From contig JACRJL010000003.1 of NCBI GenBank assembly GCA_016215445.1, positions 342,924 to 406,923 of the forward strand: a DNA stretch of 64,000 nt. Direction: 5' to 3'. Source of the DNA: Candidatus Roizmanbacteria bacterium (lineage in GTDB: Bacteria > Patescibacteriota > Microgenomatia > UBA1406 > GWC2-37-13). How positions within the stretch are numbered: the first letter of the stretch is position 1; each line of letters begins with the position of its first letter. The notes beneath the pieces are model-generated. The model had not been told where the DNA came from. It was given only the letters and a program-made list of their open reading frames with translations, and searched no databases. Below, in pieces: positions 58,986 through 64,000 of the stretch. Position numbers and translations under genes: made by a program.

Positions 58986-59906
58986 ATGTTAAATCCAAAT
59001 TTTTTCACCCAGAAACACGAGGAGGGTAATTACGGTAAGTTTATTTTTGAACCATTACCTCTTAGTTTTGGCCAAAGTTTAGGCCACTCTTTAAGAAGAA
59101 CAATTATGTCTTCTTTGAAGGGAGCAGCTGTTACACAAGTTAAAATAGAGGGAGCTCCTCATCTCTTTTCCACTTTGCCAGGTGTAAAAGAATCAGTCCT
59201 TGAGATTGTTTTGAACCTAAAGCAACTGAAATTTAACGTTAAGGAAGCTGGTACTTTTAAAATTTCTCTTGAGGTTAAAGGTGCGAAAAAAGTTTACGGA
59301 AAAGATATCGAAGGAGAGATTGAACCTGTCAATAAAGATTTATATCTCGGGGAAATCAGTGATGATAAGGGCAAACTTTCGTTGGAAGCGATTGTCGAAG
59401 TTGGCTATGGTTATTCGACAGTCGAGGAAAGAGAACAGAAGGAATTTGGTTTTATTGCTGTTGATGCTTTTTTCTCACCGATTAAAAAAGTTAACGCCAA
59501 GGTTGAAGAAACCAGAGTCGGTAGAAAAGCAAATTATGAAAAGCTTACTTTGGAAGTCTGGACTGATGGTAGTTTGACTCCTTCCGATGCAGTCAAACAG
59601 GCCTCAGTTTTGCTTTCAGAATATTTTGCCCATATCTTATCAGGTAAAGATACACCTTCTGCCAAAAAAGAAAAGACAGCTGAAGAAGTAAAGCAAGAAG
59701 AGATCGATAAGAAGTTATACGAAATTATAATCGACGAACTCAACCTGCCTTCTCGAGTCATTAATGCACTGCTTCGCGAAAAAATTGAAACAGTGGCTGA
59801 CTTGATCAAAGTAGGTAAAGAGAAACTAATTGAAATGAAGGGAGTCGGTAAGAAATCGATTCAATTAATAGAGGAAGAATTAAAAAAAATGGGAGTTGAG
59901 ATATGA
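58986..59906 (+). CDS. rpoA: DNA-directed RNA polymerase subunit alpha
   Basis: A 306-residue alpha subunit. The N-terminal domain has FEPLPLSFGQSLGHSLRRTIMSSL and GAAVTQVKIEGAPHLF; after a charged linker (residues about 222-245) the C-terminal domain has ELNLPSRVINALLREKIETV and MKGVGKKSIQLIEEEL (helix-hairpin-helix), so UP-element or activator contact is possible. Overlaps rplQ by 4 nt. Confidence 0.96.
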   Translation: MLNPNFFTQKHEEGNYGKFIFEPLPLSFGQSLGHSLRRTIMSSLKGAAVTQVKIEGAPHLFSTLPGVKESVLEIVLNLKQLKFNVKEAGTFKISLEVKGAKKVYGKDIEGEIEPVNKDLYLGEISDDKGKLSLEAIVEVGYGYSTVEEREQKEFGFIAVDAFFSPIKKVNAKVEETRVGRKANYEKLTLEVWTDGSLTPSDAVKQASVLLSEYFAHILSGKDTPSAKKEKTAEEVKQEEIDKKLYEIIIDELNLPSRVINALLREKIETVADLIKVGKEKLIEMKGVGKKSIQLIEEELKKMGVEI

Positions 59907-60331
59907 GACATGGAGTTAAAAAAATAAAGTTTACTTCGGGAATAGATGCCAACAGAATGTTGATGAGAAAGCTGGCTGTTAATTTTTTGTCTAAAGGTTA
60001 TCTGCAGACGACTCTTATTAAAGCCAAAGCTCTTAAAACGCATCTTGAAAAATTGGTATCGAAAATGAAGGTTAAAAACGAATCTAATAAAAATTATTTA
60101 CTTCGTTATTTAGCGGAAACTAAGATAGTCAACGATTGTTTTGATCGTGTCGGCCCGGCCTTAGAAAAGATCAGAGGCGGATATGTCAGAATAATCAAAG
60201 TTGGAATGAGGAGCGCTGATGGTTCTTCGATGGCTAAAGTTGAATGGGCCTATCCAGTGCTCAAAGAAGAAAAAAAAACGCAAGTAAAACAAACCGCCTC
60301 CGTTAAAACTACGGCGGCCAAAGAAAAATGA
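59903..60331 (+). CDS. rplQ: Large ribosomal subunit protein bL17
   Basis: A 142-residue L17. MRHGVKKIKF with NRMLMRKLAVNFLSKG and TLIKAKALKTHLEKLVS are family-typical; the Lys/Thr-rich end (VKQTASVKTTAAKEK) is an extra tail. Overlaps rpoA and rplM by 4 nt each. Confidence 0.95.
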   Translation: MRHGVKKIKFTSGIDANRMLMRKLAVNFLSKGYLQTTLIKAKALKTHLEKLVSKMKVKNESNKNYLLRYLAETKIVNDCFDRVGPALEKIRGGYVRIIKVGMRSADGSSMAKVEWAYPVLKEEKKTQVKQTASVKTTAAKEK

Positions 60332-60762
60332 AAAACCCAACCCAACAAACAAAATCAGTTAAAGCCAAAGAAATAAATAGAAAATGGCATCTTTTTGATG
60401 TCAAAGGTAAGATTTTGGGTAGAATGGCTTCGGAGATAAGTCAGTTATTACAGGGAAAAAACAAAGTCAACTATGTTTCTTATTTGGACATGGGTGATTA
60501 TGTAGTTGTTATAAATGCAAAAAAGGTGGCAATCTCAGGAAGAAAAAATAAAACCAAAGTTTATACAAACTATTCTGGTTATCCAGGTGGATTAAGAATG
60601 GTTACTTATGAAAAACTTCTTGAACAAAATCCTGGATTGATCATAAAAAACGCCGTTTCCGGAATGTTACCAAAGAATAAATTCAGGGATGTGAGATTAA
60701 ATAGATTATTTATTTTTGCAGATGAAAATCATCCGTATAAAAACAAGTTTATAAAGTTATAA
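60328..60762 (+). CDS. rplM: Large ribosomal subunit protein uL13
   Basis: A 144-residue L13: RKWHLFDVKGKILGRMASEI, DMGDYVVVINAKKVAISGRK and AVSGMLPKNKFRDVRLNRL. Directly coupled to rplQ (ATGA) and followed by rpsI, its usual partner. Confidence 0.96.
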   Translation: MKNPTQQTKSVKAKEINRKWHLFDVKGKILGRMASEISQLLQGKNKVNYVSYLDMGDYVVVINAKKVAISGRKNKTKVYTNYSGYPGGLRMVTYEKLLEQNPGLIIKNAVSGMLPKNKFRDVRLNRLFIFADENHPYKNKFIKL

Positions 60763-60782
60763 AGTTCATAAAGTTTACAAAG

Positions 60783-61235
60783 ATGGCTAAAAAAACAAAA
60801 AACATAGAATATTACGAAGCAATCGGACGTAGAAAAAGAGCTGTTGCTCGAGTCAGATTATATCTTCTAGGTAAGGACAAGACTGCCAGTGTTGGCAATC
60901 TTAAGATCAAGGCAGGTGAGGTCTATATCAATAAAAAGCCTTTTGATAAAGTTTTTGTCGAAGATTATAAAAGAAATTTTATTTTAGCACCCCTTAAGAT
61001 GACTCAAAACGAAGGAAGATTCGCAATTTCCATATTAACCGAGGGCGGTGGAAAAAATGGTCAACTCGAAGCAATCGTTCATGGATTAGCCAGAGTTTTG
61101 ACAGTTAGTGATGAATCCTACAAAGTATCACTAAAAAAAGCCGGACTATTGACAAGAGATCCAAGAAAAAAAGAAAGAAGAAAAGTTGGGACCGGCGGAA
61201 AAGCGCGAAGAACCAAGCAATCGCCGAAACGATAA
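60783..61235 (+). CDS. rpsI: Small ribosomal subunit protein uS9
   Basis: A 150-residue S9: EAIGRRKRAVARVRLYL near the start, VHGLARVL, and the C-terminal GLLTRDPRKKERRKVG with a terminal KQSPKR that replaces the usual FSKR contacting P-site tRNA. An N-terminal extension of about ten residues is present. Confidence 0.95.
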   Translation: MAKKTKNIEYYEAIGRRKRAVARVRLYLLGKDKTASVGNLKIKAGEVYINKKPFDKVFVEDYKRNFILAPLKMTQNEGRFAISILTEGGGKNGQLEAIVHGLARVLTVSDESYKVSLKKAGLLTRDPRKKERRKVGTGGKARRTKQSPKR

Positions 61236-61247
61236 TTAGTCCAAAAT

Positions 61248-62132
61248 ATGATTTCTCTCTCTATAATCATTGTTTCCTTTAATACACGTCAAGTTACCTC
61301 CGAATGTCTTGTTAGTTTAAAAAAAAATCTTAAAAAATATCCTTTAGAGTATGAAGTTATTGTTGTTGATAATGGATCAACCGATAATAGTGTTCAGATG
61401 CTTAATAGCATGGCTTCCCAATGGAATAATTTAAAAGTGACTTTGTCCAAAAAGAACTTAGGCTATGGGAAAGGAAACAATTTGGGATTAGAACGGTCAA
61501 AAGGGAAGTACGTCCTCTATTTGAATTCAGATGCAATAGTTAGCAACATCGATTTTAATGACATTATTAATCTATTTGAGACTCAAAAAGATCTAGGTGC
61601 ATTAACTGTCAAGGTTGTTTTACTGACAGGTGAAATCGATCCGGCATCCCATCGAGGTTTGCCGACCTTGTGGCGTTCTTTTTGTTACTTTTTGGGGCTC
61701 GAAAATTTTTTTAGGCCAGTTCCTTATCTAAACAAAATATTTGGAGGGTATCATTTGGTTAATTTAAATTTAAAGGAAATTCACGAGATCGAAGTACCAA
61801 CGGGAGCATTTCTATTCGCAAGAAAGAATTTGATAGACAGAATTGGCGGATTTGATAAGGATTATTTTGCCTACGGAGAAGATATTGAAATAGCCTATCA
61901 GATAAGAAAATTAGGTTATAAGATTATTTATTATCCCTTATGGAAGGTACTTCACTTAAAATCGATCTCCGGCCTTAAAAAATCTAATCAGAAAATAAGA
62001 AAAAAGACCAATTTTCATTTTTACGATTCGATGAAGATTTTCTATCGAAAACACTATGCCAAGGACCATAGTCTGTTGATAAACAGTTTGGTCTATCTGG
62101 CTATTAATCTTAAAAGTAAATTTGCCAAATGA
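61248..62132 (+). CDS. GT2 glycosyltransferase, rhamnosyltransferase-like
   Basis: A 294-residue soluble or peripheral GT2 enzyme. SIIIVSFNTRQVTSECLVSL, VVDNGSTDNS, GKGNNLGLERSKGKYVLYLN with the DxD-type NSDA, and the acceptor part IGGFDKDYFAYGEDIEIAYQI are typical of rhamnosyl- and related transferases of O-antigen-like glycans. The rmlB/rmlD-type genes at 27379-29191 could supply its donor. Downstream GT4 overlaps by 4 nt (ATGA), so both act in the same glycan pathway. Confidence 0.87.
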   Translation: MISLSIIIVSFNTRQVTSECLVSLKKNLKKYPLEYEVIVVDNGSTDNSVQMLNSMASQWNNLKVTLSKKNLGYGKGNNLGLERSKGKYVLYLNSDAIVSNIDFNDIINLFETQKDLGALTVKVVLLTGEIDPASHRGLPTLWRSFCYFLGLENFFRPVPYLNKIFGGYHLVNLNLKEIHEIEVPTGAFLFARKNLIDRIGGFDKDYFAYGEDIEIAYQIRKLGYKIIYYPLWKVLHLKSISGLKKSNQKIRKKTNFHFYDSMKIFYRKHYAKDHSLLINSLVYLAINLKSKFAK

Positions 62133-63229
62133 AAAAAATCGGGATAGACGCCAGGCTCTATTTTCAGACTGGCATAGGTACTTATCTTCAGAATCTCTTA
62201 TTTTATCTTGACAAAAAAAACCCCAAAAAGGAAGTTTACTATATTTATTTGCGGAAACAGGACTCGCTAAAAATTAACTTTAAAAGCAAAAACATTGTCA
62301 AAAAGGTAGCCGATCAAAAATGGCACAGTTTTTCCGAACAAACTTCTTTTTTATTGAGTTTGCTCAAGGACGATCTTGATTTAATGCATTTTACTTATTT
62401 CAGCTATCCAATTTTTTATTGGAGAAAATTTGTTGCCACTGTCCATGATACTACTCCTTTGCTATTTAAAACCGGAAAAGCCTCGACAAAAAACCATTTC
62501 ATTTACCGCCTAAAACATTTTTTTCTAAAGATAGTAGTCAGATTGCAAATTGAAAGAGCGGTGCAAATTATTACTCCGACTAATACTGTTAAAAATCAAC
62601 TTATTGATATATACGGAGCGAAAATTGCTGGAAAAACTTTGACTATCTATGAAGGAGTTAGTCATACTATTTTTGGAACAAAAGAAAATAATCTTCTCGA
62701 CAAAAAATTTAAAGACTTTTTTCTTTACGTAGGTAACTTTTATCCACATAAAAACGTTGAAAGACTTATAGACGCTTTTGGTAAAGTTTCAAGTAAATAC
62801 ACTTTAATTCTTGTTGGACCGAACGATTATTTTACGGAAAGAATTTCTCGTTATATTCGTTCTTCTAAATTCGGGAATAGAATAGTTTTACTCAAAAACC
62901 CTCCGACTTCAGATTTAGTTTTTTTCTACAAGAATACTGAAGCTATAGTTCATCCGTCTCTTTCAGAAGGATTTGGTCTACCGCTTTTGGAGGCAGCTTA
63001 TTTTGGAAGACCAATAATTGCCTCCAATATTGATGTTTTTAGAGAATTATGGAAGGACCAATATGTTGCTTTTGATCCAAGTAATGTAGAAGATATAAGT
63101 AATAAACTTGTAGAGTTTATTCGGAAACGATCTTCATTTAGTTTCGATATGTTTATCAAAAAATACTCTTTCGAAAAAATGACAGAAGAAACTATAAAAA
63201 TCTACCATAAAGTGACCCAAAATTCCTGA
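62129..63229 (+). CDS. GT4 glycosyltransferase (GT-B fold)
   Basis: A 366-residue GT-B enzyme. IGIDARLYFQTGIGTYLQNLL begins the acceptor domain; the donor domain has FFLYVGNFYPHKNVERLI and HPSLSEGFGLPLLEAAYFG, with the EX7E motif, as in mannosyl- and other GT4 retaining enzymes. Donor unknown. Translationally coupled to the preceding GT2. The last 28 nt overlap the convergent membrane protein gene. Confidence 0.9.
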   Translation: MKKIGIDARLYFQTGIGTYLQNLLFYLDKKNPKKEVYYIYLRKQDSLKINFKSKNIVKKVADQKWHSFSEQTSFLLSLLKDDLDLMHFTYFSYPIFYWRKFVATVHDTTPLLFKTGKASTKNHFIYRLKHFFLKIVVRLQIERAVQIITPTNTVKNQLIDIYGAKIAGKTLTIYEGVSHTIFGTKENNLLDKKFKDFFLYVGNFYPHKNVERLIDAFGKVSSKYTLILVGPNDYFTERISRYIRSSKFGNRIVLLKNPPTSDLVFFYKNTEAIVHPSLSEGFGLPLLEAAYFGRPIIASNIDVFRELWKDQYVAFDPSNVEDISNKLVEFIRKRSSFSFDMFIKKYSFEKMTEETIKIYHKVTQNS

Positions 63230-64000
63230 AGAGCGAGAATTTGAACCGACTGCATAATTAAAATTATTAAAAAAGCTTTCGTTGTCAATTTAAGTTTATT
63301 GGTCAAAAAATTCCCGACGACTAAAACAAGGGGAAACATAAGGGGGAGCCAAATTCTGCCAACTTCACCTCTTACCGCACCGGAAAAATTTAAAAATAAA
63401 ATCATTAATGTAAAAGAAACGAATAGCGGTTCTCTAATTTTTTTAAAAAACAAGGTCATGTATGTAATAGTAATTGGTATTCCTGTAAAGACAAAGAAGT
63501 CATAAAGATTATAGAACGTCCAAATCAAATATGGACGATTTTTCGGTAAACCTGTCATCAATGTGTAGGAAACGGTTATGACGTTGTAACCTGTTAGAAA
63601 AATAATAATATAAAAAATGGATAGCCCGGTTAAAAAAGAAAAAATTAACCTTTTCTTTTTTATTAAATAGAGTAGATAAATGAATGACAAAGGTAGTAGA
63701 GATAAACTGAAAAATATCCCGAAAGCAAAAAGTAAACCGGAAATGAATACTAAGACCTGACTATTACTCTTGAGGCCTTTTATGAAAAATAAAAAACTCG
63801 TTAAAAAAAATATAGGGAAAAAAACATCGGAAAGGGGAGTAAATAAAGTTAAGGCCGGTATAAAAACCGCCAAAACAGTAGACCTTAAGGCCGTTTTGTT
63901 ATCGAATAGATTCTTGGCAATATAAAATAAAGGAATAATATTCAGTGATCCGATGATGGGAATAATAAAGGCTGAAACAACCGCAGTGGATCTTTGAGTA
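63202..64000 (-). CDS. Polytopic membrane protein, GT39-like (N-terminus cut by window edge)
   Basis: The frame is open to the right edge, so only the C-terminal 265 or so residues are seen; an apparent TTG start at 63873 is internal. About seven helices are visible, with a short loop TQRSTAVVSA at the edge, FIPALTLFTPLSDVFFPIFF, and TYNLYDFFVFTG-like loops. The pattern of helices with the PLSDVFFP loop suggests a GT-C (GT39/GT83) glycosyltransferase, but the catalytic N-terminal DE loop lies outside. The context of two glycosyltransferases supports a role in the surface glycan. Confidence 0.6.
   Translation of the reverse strand, partial: TQRSTAVVSAFIIPIIGSLNIIPLFYIAKNLFDNKTALRSTVLAVFIPALTLFTPLSDVFFPIFFLTSFLFFIKGLKSNSQVLVFISGLLFAFGIFFSLSLLPLSFIYLLYLIKKKRLIFSFLTGLSIFYIIIFLTGYNVITVSYTLMTGLPKNRPYLIWTFYNLYDFFVFTGIPITITYMTLFFKKIREPLFVSFTLMILFLNFSGAVRGEVGRIWLPLMFPLVLVVGNFLTNKLKLTTKAFLIILIMQSVQILALQEFWVTLW

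Overview
The window looks like a piece of a small, AT-rich bacterial genome of the Candidate Phyla Radiation (Patescibacteria), most likely Microgenomates. This rests on the DUF4012, DUF5679 and DUF3048/DUF4446 proteins, compact and often overlapping genes, a ribosomal cluster without rpmD (L30) and with a shortened L15, a short HrcA, and stand-alone salvage-type enzymes. TGA is used as a stop (for example at the ends of secF and nfo), so the code is standard. The placement is inference from gene content; no phylogeny was run.

Layout. 1-9585: a partial DUF4012 membrane protein, small enzymes (cytidylyltransferase-like, PNPOx-like, RNA cyclic phosphodiesterase), DUF5679, DUF4446, DUF3048, a winged-helix regulator, secD-secF, a triple zinc-ribbon protein and an MBL hydrolase. 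9556-12928 (minus): cca, Nudix, endonuclease IV, alpha/beta hydrolase. 12954-19209: a CIRCE-type operator and the heat-shock operon hrcA-grpE-dnaK-dnaJ, then an EpmA-like ligase with EF-P, and a RodZ-like protein. 19202-22187 (minus): radA, argS. 22227-32883: a transporter, a PEGA protein, and a cell-surface sugar block (GT2-GtrA, UDP-xylose synthase-like, UDP-glucose dehydrogenase, two dTDP-rhamnose-type enzymes, alr, miaB, a TagO/WecA-like transferase). 33021-36741: glyA, RRM protein, tRNA-Gln, sugar dehydrogenase, yggT, bcp. 36728-38227 (minus): an apparent riboflavin-salvage operon, in order FMN riboswitch, terminator, EamA transporter, riboflavin kinase. 38237-43919 (minus): two membrane glycosyltransferases and a UvrD-type helicase-nuclease. 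44058-61235: tuf and the S10/spc/alpha ribosomal clusters with secY, an adk fusion, map, infA, rpoA, rplM and rpsI. 61248-64000: glycosyltransferases. No stretch above 300 bases lacks a gene; the longest (37965-38236) is the riboswitch leader.

Main points. (1) The FMN riboswitch-transporter-riboflavin kinase unit suggests flavin import under FMN feedback. (2) Many genes have a TATAAT-like box ending 5-8 nt before the start codon, which predicts leaderless mRNAs; in five cases the stop codon of the upstream gene lies inside that box. (3) The rplC leader has a consensus promoter and a terminator/antiterminator pair. (4) miaB carries an in-frame, GC-rich palindromic insertion and lacks the usual TRAM domain. 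(5) Adenylate kinase is fused to a second P-loop kinase-like domain. (6) rpsS sits between rpsN and rpsH instead of beside rplB. No CRISPR array, insertion sequence or prophage was seen.
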